A DNA stretch of 64,000 nt from Terasakiispira papahanaumokuakeensis (GCF_001709345.1 NZ_MDTQ01000001.1:2018584-2082583), one strand, 5' to 3'. Positions 1 to 10,476 are shown, numbered from the stretch's first letter. Numbers and translations are program-made. The notes: generated by a model from the sequence alone, not told the origin.

Positions 1-567
1 TTGATCACCATAGACAGCCTTAACCCACAATAGAAGCCCAAAGCCCGGCGTACTGGTGCGCGGATCTTCAATGATGACTTTCAGGTCATCGGGAGCATCC
101 ACCAAAGCTTTCAGGCTAGTCGGAGGTTGTGACAACTGCCGAGCGTCATACACGAACGAAAAGTAGCTCCAGTCATAAGGGACAAAAACAGAACTGGTCC
201 ATTCGACAGGCAAGTTTAATTCAGGCAACTCAAATTGATAAGGCGTTAACAACCCCGTCTTTTCAGCCGCTTGCATTAAGTTCATGTCTAAACTCAACAC
301 CACATCGGCAGGAGAGGCCTCACCTTCAAGACGGAGGCGCTGAAGAATACTGGCACCACCTGATAACCCTACCCAACGGAGATCGCAATGACAACGCGCT
401 TCAAAGCTCTTTTCTAATTGAGGCCCAGGCCCCCAATCAGACGTAAAAGAATCAGACGCATAAACCGTCAAAACAGGCGTTTTATCAGCCGCAGCAGCCA
501 CAGACCCAACAGCAAAGTTCACCCATATCGCAACACATCCCACCCAGAACCACACAGTCTTCATCAT
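1..567 (-). CDS. thiB: Thiamine ABC transporter substrate-binding protein ThiB (partial, C-terminus beyond window)
   Basis: Periplasmic receptor for thiamine, thiamine phosphate and TPP, feeding the ThiPQ importer. The frame is open from an ATG ATG pair at 567 to the window edge (189 codons). The first 27 or so residues form a hydrophobic signal peptide ending in a run of alanines. After it come family motifs seen in E. coli ThiB: TVYASDSF, DWGPGPQLEKSFEA, LQRLRLEGEASPADVVL, FVPYDWSYFSFVYD and EDPRTSTPGFGLLLW. The remainder and any thiPQ genes would lie to the left of the window. A TPP riboswitch lies about 180 bp upstream on the same strand, which supports the assignment and implies repression by thiamine pyrophosphate. 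Confidence 0.93.
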   Translation of the reverse strand, partial: MMKTVWFWVGCVAIWVNFAVGSVAAAADKTPVLTVYASDSFTSDWGPGPQLEKSFEARCHCDLRWVGLSGGASILQRLRLEGEASPADVVLSLDMNLMQAAEKTGLLTPYQFELPELNLPVEWTSSVFVPYDWSYFSFVYDARQLSQPPTSLKALVDAPDDLKVIIEDPRTSTPGFGLLLWVKAVYGDQ

Positions 568-746
568 TGATCCGACTTCAAGCAAGCTGCACACCACACC
601 CAGCCGGTCAGCCAGTCAATCTCAACCGATCTCACCGCGTAGGAAGCAGCATCGTTAGAAAAATAAACCAGGGTATAAGACGGCAAAGCATCAGACTGAA
701 GTCAGCTTCGCAGCAGGGGGAGGCATCACGTTAGCAGAAGCGCTGA

Positions 747-830
747 TATCATCCCTACGCCGGCATCACCCGGATCAGGTATTGCGGGTTTTTTCTCAGC
801 CTATAACCTATAAACAGGCACCCCGTGATA
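747..830 (-). promoter_or_regulatory. TPP (thiamine pyrophosphate) riboswitch, THI element
   Basis: On the minus strand the THI-box blocks occur in order: GGGGTGCC, GGCTGAGA, then ACCTGATCCGGGTGATGCC followed by GGCGTAGGGA. Outer segments TATCA (830-826) and TGATA (751-747) can close helix P1. The element lies upstream of thiB on its strand. Further downstream the leader carries GACTTCA (plus coordinates 697-703), complementary to TGAAGTC at 574-580, just before the thiB start, so a ligand-dependent helix hiding the ribosome site is possible. The aptamer call rests on conserved sequence; the switching mechanism is inferred. Confidence 0.93.
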
Positions 831-898
831 CTGGCATCATACGCATCGCACTCGCCGAAATAAAGTTAACCGCTCTCAATAAAGAAAACTAACGGCTC

Positions 899-2503
899 TC
901 AATCAGGCAAATAGCCAATCCTGAAGCCCCCCCAGTGACGCCCATTGACATAAATGGGAACCGATAAATCATGCATCACTTCACCGGTATCCCGCTTATA
1001 AGTTTGTAACAACAACGCATCTTCATGAGCACCACAACGACGCCCCGTTGGGTCATCAAAAATGCGTTTACTACGGCTGAGTTTAAGGTCTCGCTCATAA
1101 TCACCGGATGGAGGCTGGGCAAACTGAGTATTGTGCGTTGGGACATAACCTTGTTTATCGCAGGTAATCGCAAAAGCGATACCAGAATGTGATAAGAGTG
1201 GCTCTTGAATCGTAGGTAAGTGCTGATCCGTAAACTGATCAAATCCAGTGTGATATTGCTGAGGATGAGTGTTGGCGATCGCTTGATATTGCGGTTGAAA
1301 AAGCGACTGCTCGGTGAGTTGTCCAGAACGTAAAGCCTCTTCAAAACACTGCCCTACTTCATCAGCCGCTTGACGCGCTAATTCAAAAATACGTTGATGA
1401 CGACTGGACACACGCTGTATAGCCAAAGTCGCGTTCATTGACTCCGCGGCCCCAACCAGCCCACTGGCTTGAGTCACCAGCTGCTGCATGTCCTGGTTCC
1501 CTGAGACCACCTGTTCATTCAGTGCTTCAACAGCCTCAGCCATCTGCGCCACATGCTGGTGGCTATCCGTCACGGCATCCGCAATACCATTCAGTTGAAT
1601 CCCAACCTCTTCAAAATGATCAGCCATACTATCCAAGCGGTGACCCACTTGCTCCACTTCTTCAGCGCCCTGAGTCACCTGCTGCATCAAATCACCGATG
1701 TTATGAACCACTTGAGCCGCACTGTCATGAATCTCAGCCACAATGGATTCAACCTGTCGCGTCGACTCAGAAGTTCGACTGGCCAATAAGCGCACCTCAT
1801 CTGCGACAACAGCAAAGCCGCGCCCATGCTCTCCCGCTCTAGCGGCTTCAATCGCAGCATTCAATGCCAGTAAATTGGTTTGCTCAGCGATGCCCTCAAT
1901 CACTTGAGTCACAGCCTGAATGCTCTGGCTCTTTTCACTCAGGGTCTCAATTAAACTAAGCGCCTGCTGGGAGCGCTCTGACAATCGGCGCATATCCTTC
2001 ATGACAGTCGCCAGGGCATCGCGACTATAAAAGCTTTCATCTCGGGCTTGATCTGCACGTTCACTGACATTGAGCGTATTGGACGACACCTGCTCAATGG
2101 CGACAGAGATAGACGTCATCGTCGATGCAACAGTTGTCGTCGCTTTGGCCTGCTCGTCTAACAAGTGCCCCATATGATCGGCATGATGAGAGACTTCAGC
2201 CGTTGCGATGGCGGTCAGGCTACTGCGATTCACCATGTCATGAACCATTAATCGCAATGCACGGTAATCCTGCTCAACGGCTGATAGCACCGCCGATGAC
2301 ATCGCTTGAAGTTGATCCCCATCGGCGTCATAAATTCGTTGTAGATCACTAACCGAAGCGGCTTGGGGTCGCCCTCTCCACGTCAAGATCACGCCCCCCA
2401 CCAATATCATTACCCCGCCACCCCATACCCAGCCTCCTGCCATAGCACCCGTAACTACTCCTCCTGCAATGAGCAAGCTCCAAGCCATTAGGATTTGAGC
2501 CAT
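899..2503 (-). CDS. Methyl-accepting chemotaxis protein with C-terminal sensor-like domain
   Basis: Chemoreceptor signalling to CheA/CheW. Two short hydrophobic segments (about residues 5-25 and 26-42) give an N-terminal anchor with almost no periplasmic loop. The long helical signalling region contains the canonical hairpin tip, [17 protein letters not shown] (about residues 209-225) and [15 protein letters not shown]. After it, roughly residues 380-534 form a separate cytoplasmic domain with motifs [23 protein letters not shown] and [16 protein letters not shown]. These are found at the C-terminus of a subset of MCPs and probably act as the ligand or redox sensing unit. Start at 2503 has AGAGGA 7 bp upstream. 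It stands alone, separated from rpsA by a terminator. Ligand unknown. Confidence 0.9.
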   Translation of the reverse strand: MAQILMAWSLLIAGGVVTGAMAGGWVWGGGVMILVGGVILTWRGRPQAASVSDLQRIYDADGDQLQAMSSAVLSAVEQDYRALRLMVHDMVNRSSLTAIATAEVSHHADHMGHLLDEQAKATTTVASTMTSISVAIEQVSSNTLNVSERADQARDESFYSRDALATVMKDMRRLSERSQQALSLIETLSEKSQSIQAVTQVIEGIAEQTNLLALNAAIEAARAGEHGRGFAVVADEVRLLASRTSESTRQVESIVAEIHDSAAQVVHNIGDLMQQVTQGAEEVEQVGHRLDSMADHFEEVGIQLNGIADAVTDSHQHVAQMAEAVEALNEQVVSGNQDMQQLVTQASGLVGAAESMNATLAIQRVSSRHQRIFELARQAADEVGQCFEEALRSGQLTEQSLFQPQYQAIANTHPQQYHTGFDQFTDQHLPTIQEPLLSHSGIAFAITCDKQGYVPTHNTQFAQPPSGDYERDLKLSRSKRIFDDPTGRRCGAHEDALLLQTYKRDTGEVMHDLSVPIYVNGRHWGGFRIGYLPD

Positions 2504-2725
2504 AACGCATCCTCTGCATTTTATATTTTAGCGGCATATCACTCATATTTAGCCATCAATTTAAGCCGCTACTGATTTAGTGTAATCCTAATGCGTCTTT
2601 TCGCCGCTTCAACTTTGGGCCAAGAATCATACAAAAATGAGAGGTGCCATTATGGAAGTAATGAAATGATGCGGTATATCAAACAAACTTTAGGATGAAT
2701 TGATTTGAGGGCAGGCTTTAAACAC

Positions 2726-2756
2726 AAAAACCGCCTTCTTGTGGAAGGCGGTTTTT
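2726..2756 (-). terminator. Rho-independent terminator of rpsA
   Basis: Eight-bp stem CCGCCTTC/GAAGGCGG with a short loop, flanked by A5 and T5 runs. It lies 49 bp past the rpsA stop on the minus strand and is read there as a stem followed by a T run. Confidence 0.9.
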
Positions 2757-2804
2757 GACCACGAGCACTAATGCTCAATGGTTTTACAACATAGAGAAGT
2801 CAGA

Positions 2805-4466
2805 TTAGTTCTGGCTTTCCATCTGCTGCTTGATCAGGTCACCGATTGTTGTGGCCTGACTGTTCTGGGTGCTCATATCGTCCATTGCTTTACGCTGTTC
2901 AACTTGATCTTTTGCTTTAATAGACAAGCTGATAGAACGATTTTTACGATCAACATTGATGATTTTCGCTTCAACCTGATCGCCTTCGTTCAGCGCATTG
3001 CGAGCATCTTCAACACGCTCACTGCTGATTTCAGATGCTTTCAGGACAGCTTCAACATCTTCAGCCAGCTTAACAATGGCTTCTTTGGCATCAACAGAGA
3101 TCACGGTACCGTTGACAACAGAACCCTTGTCATTCACAGCCAGGAATTCGTTCATCGGATCGCTCTCAAGCTGTTTAATGCCCAGAGAGATACGCTCACG
3201 TTCCGGATCGATTGACAGGATTACAGTCTCAACTTCTTCACCTTTCTTATAGCGACGAACCGCTTCTTCACCGGCTTCGCTCCAAGAAATATCAGACAGG
3301 TGAACCAGACCGTCGATACCGCCATTCAGGCCAACAAAGAGACCGAAATCAGTGATGGACTTAATTGCCCCTGAAACGCGGTCACCTTTATTGTAACCCG
3401 CAGAAAATTCTTCCCACGGATTCGGACGGCACTGTTTGATACCCAGAGAAATACGACGACGCTCTTCGTCGATATCCAACACCATCACTTCAACGTCATC
3501 ACCTACGTTAACAACCGCTTTCGGGTTAACGTTTTTGTTGGTCCAATCCATTTCAGACACGTGAACCAGACCTTCAACACCTTCTTCCAACTCGGCGAAG
3601 CAGCCATAGTCAGTCAGATTAGTGACGCGAGCGGTCACTTTGGTGTTTTCCGGGTAACGCGCTTTGATGTTGACCCACGGATCTTCACCCAGCTGCTTCA
3701 GCCCCAGGGATACACGGTTACGCTCACGATCAAACTTCAGCACTTTCACGTTGATTTCGTCGCCGACTGCAACGATTTCAGACGGATGCTTAATACGGCG
3801 CCATGCCATATCAGTGATGTGCAACAGACCGTCAACACCACCCAGATCAACGAAAGCACCATAGTCAGTCAGGTTCTTAACGATACCTTTAACTTCCTGG
3901 CCTTCGCCCAGAGTGGACAGCAGTGCTTCACGCTCAGCACTGTTTTCAGCTTCAAGCACAGCACGACGAGAAACCACAACGTTGTTGCGTTTCGGATCGA
4001 GTTTGATCACCTTGAAGTCAAGTTCTTTGGTTTCGAGGTGAGTGGTATCACGTACCGGACGAACATCAACCAGAGAACCGGGCAAGAATGCACGGATAGA
4101 GTTGATATCGACAGTAAAGCCACCTTTGACTTTGCCGTTGATCATACCCTTGACGATTTCGTCCTTCTCGAAAGCAGCTTCCAGCTCTTTCCAGGACTCG
4201 GCACGACGTGCCTTCTCGCGAGACAGACGCGTTTCACCGAAACCATCTTCAACAGTTTCCAGTGCAACGTAGATTTCGTCACCAATACTCAATTGGCTGG
4301 GGTTTTCGAACTGATTCAGCGGAATCACGGCTTCGGATTTCAGACCGGCGTTAACGGTCACTCGATCGCCGTCAATATCAACGATAGAACCGGATACAAT
4401 AGCACCCGCTTCCATGTTTACATTCTTAAGGCTTTCTTCAAACAGTTCAGCAAAAGATTCGCTCAT
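2805..4466 (-). CDS. rpsA: 30S ribosomal protein S1
   Basis: Binds mRNA on the small ribosomal subunit and promotes initiation on structured or weak ribosome sites. At 553 aa it is close to E. coli S1 (557). Six S1/OB-fold repeats can be followed at about residues 21-87, 105-171, 192-260, 277-347, 364-434 and 451-520; the middle ones show the typical G-x-V-x-x-(L/I)-T-D-(Y/F)-G-x-F pattern ([25 protein letters not shown]; only first 20 typical residues matter). The start [13 protein letters not shown] matches the family. It lies downstream of cmk, as in most gammaproteobacteria, with a 245-bp leader. The usual next gene, ihfB, is absent; a terminator and the chemoreceptor gene follow instead. 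Confidence 0.97.
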   Translation of the reverse strand: MSESFAELFEESLKNVNMEAGAIVSGSIVDIDGDRVTVNAGLKSEAVIPLNQFENPSQLSIGDEIYVALETVEDGFGETRLSREKARRAESWKELEAAFEKDEIVKGMINGKVKGGFTVDINSIRAFLPGSLVDVRPVRDTTHLETKELDFKVIKLDPKRNNVVVSRRAVLEAENSAEREALLSTLGEGQEVKGIVKNLTDYGAFVDLGGVDGLLHITDMAWRRIKHPSEIVAVGDEINVKVLKFDRERNRVSLGLKQLGEDPWVNIKARYPENTKVTARVTNLTDYGCFAELEEGVEGLVHVSEMDWTNKNVNPKAVVNVGDDVEVMVLDIDEERRRISLGIKQCRPNPWEEFSAGYNKGDRVSGAIKSITDFGLFVGLNGGIDGLVHLSDISWSEAGEEAVRRYKKGEEVETVILSIDPERERISLGIKQLESDPMNEFLAVNDKGSVVNGTVISVDAKEAIVKLAEDVEAVLKASEISSERVEDARNALNEGDQVEAKIINVDRKNRSISLSIKAKDQVEQRKAMDDMSTQNSQATTIGDLIKQQMESQN

Positions 4467-4711
4467 GTGCGTCCTATATGATCAACGTTTAGCAAGCGGT
4501 TAATACCGCCCTCCACGTCACCAGCAAACGTGGGCCTGTAGTCAAATATCACCGAGACATGTTAACGCTGGTTAGAACGGACAGGGCTTTCATAGGGGAC
4601 CCTGGCAGCTCATGACATGGCACTCAGTGTGTCTTACTGTGTTCGATTTTCAGCTTTAAAGCGTAATCAACGCCTTAAAACTCGTTAAAATCTGGTCAAA
4701 CCCGCAGGATT

Positions 4712-5416
4712 TTATACTGCATTTGAAGTGAGACCACGCGCTTTTAACAGCTCATGAATCTTATTCACTACAGCATCTATATCGAGATCGGTACTATCCA
4801 AGACAATCGCATCACTAGCCGCCTTAAGTGGCGCGGCGGCACGATTCATATCGCGCTCATCCCGGTCACGAATTTCCTGCTCAAGGGACGAGATATTAGC
4901 ATCCATCCCCTTTTCCTGCAACTGACGAAAGCGTCGCAACGCCCGTTCTTCAGCGCTGGCAGTCAGATAAATTTTTAATGTGGCGGACGGAAAAACGACA
5001 GTCCCCATATCACGCCCATCACAGACAAGCCCTGGCGATTGAGCAAAAACACGCTGACGTTCCAGTAGCGCCTGCCTCACTTGAGGAAAAGCCGCGATTT
5101 GAGAAGCGGCCCCTCCCACAGCCTCAGTACGGATGGCTTGGCTCACATCTTCCCCTTCAAGCATGACTTGAACCAAGTCTTCATCGGTAGCGATAAACTC
5201 AACGGCTAACGCTGCCGCTGTCTCAGCCAGGTGAGCTTCATCGGCCAAATCAACCTTATGGCGTATCGCGGCCAGAGCAACCAGACGGTACAAGGCGCCA
5301 GAGTCCAATAAATGCCAGCCTAATTGACGAGCCAAACGCATACTGACGGTACCTTTGCCTGCACCTCCCGGCCCATCCAGTGTGAGCACCGGGATGCTGT
5401 TAACCTCTGAAGTCAT
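4712..5416 (-). CDS. cmk: Cytidylate kinase
   Basis: Phosphorylates CMP and dCMP to the diphosphates with ATP (pyrimidine salvage, cytosol). P-loop [10 protein letters not shown] at residues 14-23, then the family blocks [13 protein letters not shown] and [14 protein letters not shown], and a C-terminal region with [10 protein letters not shown] and [11 protein letters not shown] (LID and NMP-binding arginines). The frame also offers a GTG at 5434, but I chose the ATG at 5416: it matches the usual N-terminus (a short lead, then VLTLDGPGG), and GGAG lies 12 bp upstream. Upstream of rpsA in the conserved order. Confidence 0.95.
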   Translation of the reverse strand: MTSEVNSIPVLTLDGPGGAGKGTVSMRLARQLGWHLLDSGALYRLVALAAIRHKVDLADEAHLAETAAALAVEFIATDEDLVQVMLEGEDVSQAIRTEAVGGAASQIAAFPQVRQALLERQRVFAQSPGLVCDGRDMGTVVFPSATLKIYLTASAEERALRRFRQLQEKGMDANISSLEQEIRDRDERDMNRAAAPLKAASDAIVLDSTDLDIDAVVNKIHELLKARGLTSNAV

Positions 5417-5600
5417 GATTGTACAAATCTCCACATGGCAAGCTTTTGCTGTCTACTGAAGCAGTTTTAAATGCCCCGCATTATACTCAGACCAATCAAA
5501 TTTGCATGGCGGCATTCACCATCAGCTTTAAACGCCATCCCCTTAAAGCCGCCCCATAAAAGTAAGCTGATGTTGAGCAAGCGTTGATCGCATCATGTGT

Positions 5601-6011
5601 TTACAGCTCTGGCCATTGCGCAAACTGTTTACGCAAGCCCTCATCGAGTTCGACGGTCTGATGGCGTTTCACATCAATCAACACAAAAGTGACATCGGCA
5701 TCCGCTACAGGTGTCTCATCGTGCGCCAACACCACATCTTGATGTAACACGGCGCTTTTACTGCCCACGCGACGCAACCCCGTACGGATGCTCAACACTT
5801 CATTCACCCAGGCCGGGCGACGATAATTGATATTAATATTCACTGCGGCCATGCCTAAGCCTGAGCGTGTCAGTTCTTCTAAGCCCCCTTGCGCCTCAAT
5901 AAAAGCCCATCGCGCTTCCTCAAGAAACTCTAAATAACGGGCATTATTGACATGCCCATAAATATCTAAGTGATAGCCTCTCACTTTAATTTCTATTGCA
6001 TGTGAGGACAT
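5601..6011 (-). CDS. Acyl-CoA thioesterase, YbgC/FadM-type hot-dog fold
   Basis: Small cytosolic thioesterase (136 aa), of the 4-hydroxybenzoyl-CoA thioesterase family, that hydrolyses acyl-CoA thioesters. The signature HLDIYGHVNNARYLEFLEEAR holds the conserved Asp (catalytic in this family), the GHVNN loop and the start of the long hot-dog helix; ININYRRPA and LRRVGSKSAVLHQDV follow the family pattern. Closest in style to E. coli FadM/YbaW. The start was moved to the ATG at 6011 because AAGGAGAGG lies 4-6 bp upstream. Single gene with no obvious partner; the physiological substrate cannot be read from sequence. Confidence 0.88.
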   Translation of the reverse strand: MSSHAIEIKVRGYHLDIYGHVNNARYLEFLEEARWAFIEAQGGLEELTRSGLGMAAVNININYRRPAWVNEVLSIRTGLRRVGSKSAVLHQDVVLAHDETPVADADVTFVLIDVKRHQTVELDEGLRKQFAQWPEL

Positions 6012-6421
6012 TCGCCTCTCCTTTTTCATTGTTATGAACGTGTAACGCGCATGCTGATCGGACTGAACAAGCCAATACTTCGGCTTATCAACCAGACGCT
6101 TTACCCTCTGACACTGATCATTGACACGCCTTCAGCACCGCTAGCCAGGGCATTCCAAGCCTTACTTTATTTCGAGTCTACGCAGATCACAGACAAAATT
6201 AAAACAACCGTTCGACAAAAGTGTAAATTTTGCGCCTGCGAAGGTGGCTTACTGACTGCACACCCCTTATCCTTGTGCCACTTAATCCTGATACCACTGA
6301 AGTGACTGCCATTCACCGGTATCATCGGGGCATGCATGCCATATCGGATGTGGCTCAATAGCCACTCAATAACACCTGAATCATTAGCAGTAGTAATGTA
6401 CGAATGGGAAGGACTACTCAC
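6012..6421. other. Intergenic region between divergent thioesterase and trkH genes
   Basis: About 410 bp separating two divergently read genes, so both promoters should lie here. The reading frames in it have no family features and no good ribosome sites. I see no strong operator, terminator or repeat. Confidence 0.5.
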
Positions 6422-7924
6422 GTGAGTGATACTCGAACCTCACTTCGCCACATGCCCTGGCCTCGAATGGTTTTCATGTGGCTGGCACCGCTATTGCGCC
6501 TAATGGGGATGCTGCTCATCCTATTGGGGTGGTTTATGGCCGCGCCGCTTGTGCTGCTGATCCAGGAAAGTCATCCCGATGTCTGGGCCTTCGGACTTTC
6601 GATGGGTTTAACCATTGGCCTTGGATTGGTCATGGCATTTCTCGGTGCCCGCGCGCCTTTCATTCTGACCGGTCGGCAAATGTTTATGATCACCACTTTA
6701 AGTTGGTTGATGATGAGCGCCTTTGCCTCACTACCGATGATGCTGGGCTCAACCCATCTCTCCATCACTGATGCCTGGTTTGAAACCGTCTCGGGAATCA
6801 CGACAACAGGTTCTACCGTGATTAGCGGTTTAGACACTTTGTCACACGGCATTTTGCTGTGGCGAGGTATCCTTCAATGGCTTGGCGGGATTGGTATTAT
6901 CGTGATGGGGATGGCGATCCTCCCCTTCCTGCAAGTCGGTGGGATGAGACTGTTCCAAACCGAGTCATCAGACTGGTCAGAAAAAGCCCTCCCTCGATCA
7001 GGCAAAGTCGCCAAGGCCATTGGCAAGGTTTATGTCGGGTTAACGGCAGTGTGTGGCTTTTCATACTGGCTTGCGGGTATGAACCCATTTGATGCACTGG
7101 TCCACAGCCTGACGACTGTCGCAACAGGGGGCTTTGCCAACTATGATGCCTCCATGGGACATTTTGCTGATACCCCAATGATTCTCTGGATCAGCAGCTT
7201 TTTCATGGTACTCGGCTCGCTTCCATTCCTACTTTATGTCCAACTCATTCAGCGCAACTGGAAGCCTTTCTGGAAAGACAGTCAAGTCAGGGCGCTGCTG
7301 AAACTGCTAGCACTGACCATTCTGGCGCTCACCATATATCTTTGCGAGGTCCGTGGCTGGTATTGGTTTGAAGCGCTGACTCACGCGACATTTAACGTCA
7401 TCTCTGTGGTCAGCACATCAGGTTATGCCTCAAGTGATTACAATGATTGGGGCAGTTTTTCGGTCATGGTGTTCTTTTACATCATGTTCATCGGGGGCTG
7501 CTCAGGATCAACCAGCGGTGGATTCAAAATCTTCCGTTTACAGTTGGCCGCTATTCTGATGTCTAATCAATTAAAATCCCTGCTCCACCCTAGAGGGGTT
7601 TTTTCACAGCGCTTTAATGGCCGCCCAGTACCGGATGACGTTATCCGTTCAATGGTCGCCTTTGCGTTCTTCTTCTTTTTCACTATCGCCAGCCTAGCAC
7701 TCGCACTCTCTTTAATGGGGCTGGATTTTCTCACGAGCTTGAGCAGTGCCGTCAGTGCGGTGGCTAACGTTGGTCCAGCATTGGGACACCTGATCGGCCC
7801 CGCCGATAACTTCGAACTTCTTCCTGATGCGGCTAAGTGGATGTTGTCTTTCGGCATGATTCTGGGACGCTTAGAAATCGTGACATTTATGATTCTATTC
7901 ACCCGGGCATTTTGGCGCTCTTAA
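6422..7924 (+). CDS. trkH: Trk potassium uptake channel subunit TrkH
   Basis: Inner-membrane K+ translocating subunit of the Trk system, gated by TrkA (not in this window). About 500 aa with many membrane segments. The four pore loops carry the selectivity glycines: SGITTTGSTV, TVATGGFANYD, SVVSTSGYASSD and AVANVGPALG. Other family landmarks are LQWLGGIGIIVMGMAILP, the GGCSGSTSGGFK segment before the third pore helix pair, and the terminal MILGRLEIVTFMILFTRAFW. An ATG at 6404 is possible, but I prefer the GTG at 6422, which has GGAAGGA 8 bp upstream. Monocistronic; converges on dinG. Confidence 0.93.
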   Translation: MSDTRTSLRHMPWPRMVFMWLAPLLRLMGMLLILLGWFMAAPLVLLIQESHPDVWAFGLSMGLTIGLGLVMAFLGARAPFILTGRQMFMITTLSWLMMSAFASLPMMLGSTHLSITDAWFETVSGITTTGSTVISGLDTLSHGILLWRGILQWLGGIGIIVMGMAILPFLQVGGMRLFQTESSDWSEKALPRSGKVAKAIGKVYVGLTAVCGFSYWLAGMNPFDALVHSLTTVATGGFANYDASMGHFADTPMILWISSFFMVLGSLPFLLYVQLIQRNWKPFWKDSQVRALLKLLALTILALTIYLCEVRGWYWFEALTHATFNVISVVSTSGYASSDYNDWGSFSVMVFFYIMFIGGCSGSTSGGFKIFRLQLAAILMSNQLKSLLHPRGVFSQRFNGRPVPDDVIRSMVAFAFFFFFTIASLALALSLMGLDFLTSLSSAVSAVANVGPALGHLIGPADNFELLPDAAKWMLSFGMILGRLEIVTFMILFTRAFWRS

Positions 7925-7975
7925 ATATCAACGCACGCCCCAACATCCATGTAAGACCCAACATCAACACGCTTA

Positions 7976-8010
7976 GGCTTTACGTCGCTCGCTTAACGCG
8001 ACGTAAAGCC
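7976..8010. terminator. Inverted repeat between convergent trkH and dinG
   Basis: Perfect 12-bp arms GGCTTTACGTCG and CGACGTAAAGCC around an 11-nt loop, placed between two convergent genes. There is no T run on either strand, so it may be a weak bidirectional terminator or an mRNA-stabilising hairpin. Confidence 0.55.
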
Positions 8011-8051
8011 CACTCAGCTTCATAACGACTTAATTTTACAACCACTCAATT

Positions 8052-10220
8052 TTACAACGACTGAATTTCACGGCGAAAATCAGGTAACGCATCCAGTAAC
8101 GCCTGGCCATATCGTTTAGTCAGAATACGACGATCCAAGAGCGTGACCCGACCTTCATCTTGCTCCGTTCGAATGAGCCGCCCGCAGGCCTGAACCAAGC
8201 GAATACTGGCATCCGGCACAGTGATTTGCATAAAAGGATTCCCCCCTCGGCCTTCAATCCACTCCGCCAAGGTTGCTTCAACAGGATCATCTGGTACCGC
8301 AAAAGGGAGACGCGTGATAATCACATGATTCAAATAGCGACCGGGCAAGTCAATTCCTTCGGCAAAACTCGCCAGGCCAAAAATCACACTGCCTTTACCA
8401 CCGTCAATACGATCTCGATGTCGAGCAATCAAAAACCCTTTGGAAAGGCCGTCTTGCGTTAGCGTCGCTTCACGCCACTTTGAAGGCAATCGTTCATAAA
8501 CCGCCTGCATTTGCTTACGTGAACTGAATAACACCAGTGCGGCCGACTGGTCACTCAAGCGTTCAGTTAAGTAACGAAAAATCGCCTCATCATGTTGATC
8601 AGCGCCTCGCCCAGGCTCCACAGCCAGATCAGGGATTTCCAAAACACCGAGACGAGGATAATCAAACGGACTTTCCACAACACGACAGGCAACATCACCG
8701 GGCAATCCCGCACGCTGACGAATACGATCAAAGCGACCCAATGCCGTTAACGTCGCTGACGTCAAGACAGCCCCATGGCATCGGGACCATAAGCGATACG
8801 CCAAATCACCCGCAGAACTGACGGGGCTAGACGCTAACTCAATATCTTCATCACCGGTTTGATTAATATGCAACGTCAACCAGCGCGCACGCGGCGAATC
8901 CTCAGGCCCTTCAACGTGAGCATAAGCACTGAACAGTTCATGTGCAGCCAGTGAGCGCGTCCACAATAGGCTGAGCATAGGCAGCCAAGCTTCCGCTTCG
9001 GCCCGATCTAAGGCCGTATTTTTTTCAGGATCAGCCGCTTCTCGCAATACAGACACCATGCTCTCAAGAGAACGGGTGATCTGTGCAAAACCAGTCAATA
9101 GATGGCCGGCAAATTGCTGCAGCGTTTCAGGAACCTGGCCTTGTGGCCATCTAAATTGTGGTGCATGACCATCAGAACGACGTTCAAACTGTGCAATGTC
9201 ATAGAGCTGACTATTCAGTGCTCCCAAATCTCGCCCAATAGTCGTCAGCGGATCCGTCAGCTGATTCAGTTGGCGTCGAATGCCATCACTTTCGCCTAAC
9301 GCCGACATTAACTCTGGCAAAGAACGCTCTAATAGTTTCAGCCACTTCAAGGCCCCATTGACTCGCAAACTTGAAGCAAAGTGTTTGATGGCTTTATCAG
9401 GCAAATGGTGGCCTTCATCAAACACATAAAAGGTATCTTCAGGCGAGGGAAGGACAACCCCACCCCCTAATGCTAAATCAGCCAACACCAAGTCATGGTT
9501 CGCGACGATAACATCTGCATTCTCCAAGTCTCGACGGGCTGCAAAGAAGGGGCAAGCATGGGCAAAATGAGGACAACGTCGATTACCACAACGCTGATGA
9601 TCCGTTGTTAAACGCTGCCACAGACTCTCCGGCACGGTTTGGTCGAGAGTATCTTTATCACCATCCCAACGACCACTGACAAAAGCCTGCATCAACTCGT
9701 CAAGCTGAGCATCATCATCGCCTGATTGACGGCTCAAGAGTTCATTTTCAAACAGGCTCAAGGTACCGTTATCATCTTCCGTCTGGCCTCTGGCATCATT
9801 CAAACGCGCCAACTGCGCAGTACATAAATAACGCCCACGCCCTTTCGCTAACGCAAAGCTGAAATCAAGCTCAGCAAAACGTGCGATATCAGGCAAATCC
9901 CGCTGCAGGAGCTGCTCCTGCAACGCAACCGTCGCCGTCGAGATCACAAGCCGCTTACCTCGCGCAATCGCGATAGGCAGCGCGGCCAGCAAATAACCTA
10001 ATGTTTTACCGGTCCCCGTGCCGGCTTCAATCACTAAAATATGATCTTGCCCCAGGCGTCGGCCCTCATCGTCTTGACGAATATTACCGAGCAGCCGTGC
10101 AATCTCGGCAATCATCAACTTCTGACCAGCACGAGGCTTCAGCTCACGCCCCTTGAGAAAGCGGCTGTAGGCCTTCTGAATACTCTGACGCAACCCCTCA
10201 TCAAGGCCTTGAGCTGACAT
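8052..10220 (-). CDS. dinG: ATP-dependent DNA helicase DinG (iron-sulfur, XPD-like)
   Basis: 5'-3' superfamily 2 helicase that resolves R-loops and other structures during replication and repair. Walker A AGTGTGKT (residues 66-73), four cysteines for a [4Fe-4S] cluster (C133, C211, C216, C223, in RYLCTAQ and CGNRRCPHFAHACPF), the DEGH box (268-271), and C-terminal motifs GSVIFGLASFAEGIDLPG and QACGRLIRTEQDEGRV. The frame runs 31 codons further upstream, but the extra residues are unrelated to the family. The ATG at 10220 (MSAQGLDEGLRQ) aligns with known DinG N-termini and has AGG about 9 bp upstream. Length 722 aa compared with 716 in E. coli. Confidence 0.95.
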   Translation of the reverse strand: MSAQGLDEGLRQSIQKAYSRFLKGRELKPRAGQKLMIAEIARLLGNIRQDDEGRRLGQDHILVIEAGTGTGKTLGYLLAALPIAIARGKRLVISTATVALQEQLLQRDLPDIARFAELDFSFALAKGRGRYLCTAQLARLNDARGQTEDDNGTLSLFENELLSRQSGDDDAQLDELMQAFVSGRWDGDKDTLDQTVPESLWQRLTTDHQRCGNRRCPHFAHACPFFAARRDLENADVIVANHDLVLADLALGGGVVLPSPEDTFYVFDEGHHLPDKAIKHFASSLRVNGALKWLKLLERSLPELMSALGESDGIRRQLNQLTDPLTTIGRDLGALNSQLYDIAQFERRSDGHAPQFRWPQGQVPETLQQFAGHLLTGFAQITRSLESMVSVLREAADPEKNTALDRAEAEAWLPMLSLLWTRSLAAHELFSAYAHVEGPEDSPRARWLTLHINQTGDEDIELASSPVSSAGDLAYRLWSRCHGAVLTSATLTALGRFDRIRQRAGLPGDVACRVVESPFDYPRLGVLEIPDLAVEPGRGADQHDEAIFRYLTERLSDQSAALVLFSSRKQMQAVYERLPSKWREATLTQDGLSKGFLIARHRDRIDGGKGSVIFGLASFAEGIDLPGRYLNHVIITRLPFAVPDDPVEATLAEWIEGRGGNPFMQITVPDASIRLVQACGRLIRTEQDEGRVTLLDRRILTKRYGQALLDALPDFRREIQSL

Positions 10221-10362
10221 AACACTACCTGTCGATATCATGGAATGAATGCGATATGAGTGGTGGAACCCCCACCCCCATAATACTGAACAAATAAACA
10301 GTTCCCAAGCCAATGCAAATAATTAACAGCAGCGGCTCATCAAAACATGGCGTCATAAAACA

Positions 10363-10392
10363 ACAATAGGCCAGCAGATGCTGACCTATTGT
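10363..10392 (-). terminator. Terminator downstream of rhlB-like gene
   Basis: ACAATAGG-CCAGCA and TGCTGA-CCTATTGT form a 14-bp stem with one mismatch and a 2-nt loop. On the minus strand it is followed by TGTTTTA. It lies about 85 bp past the helicase stop codon. Confidence 0.7.
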
Positions 10393-10476
10393 CTGTACCA
10401 CTTATATCCCTACTGCTTATATCTGTACCACTAACCAGCAGTATTATCGAAACAACAACATCACCGAACGATATGA

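Noticed and set aside
3561-4481. Long plus-strand frame (306 aa) opposite rpsA
   Set aside because: Complement of a highly conserved ribosomal gene; composition follows S1 codon bias and it shows no domain.
6051-6305. 84-aa plus-strand frame before trkH
   Set aside because: No ribosome site, no family motif, and it overlaps the divergent promoter region.
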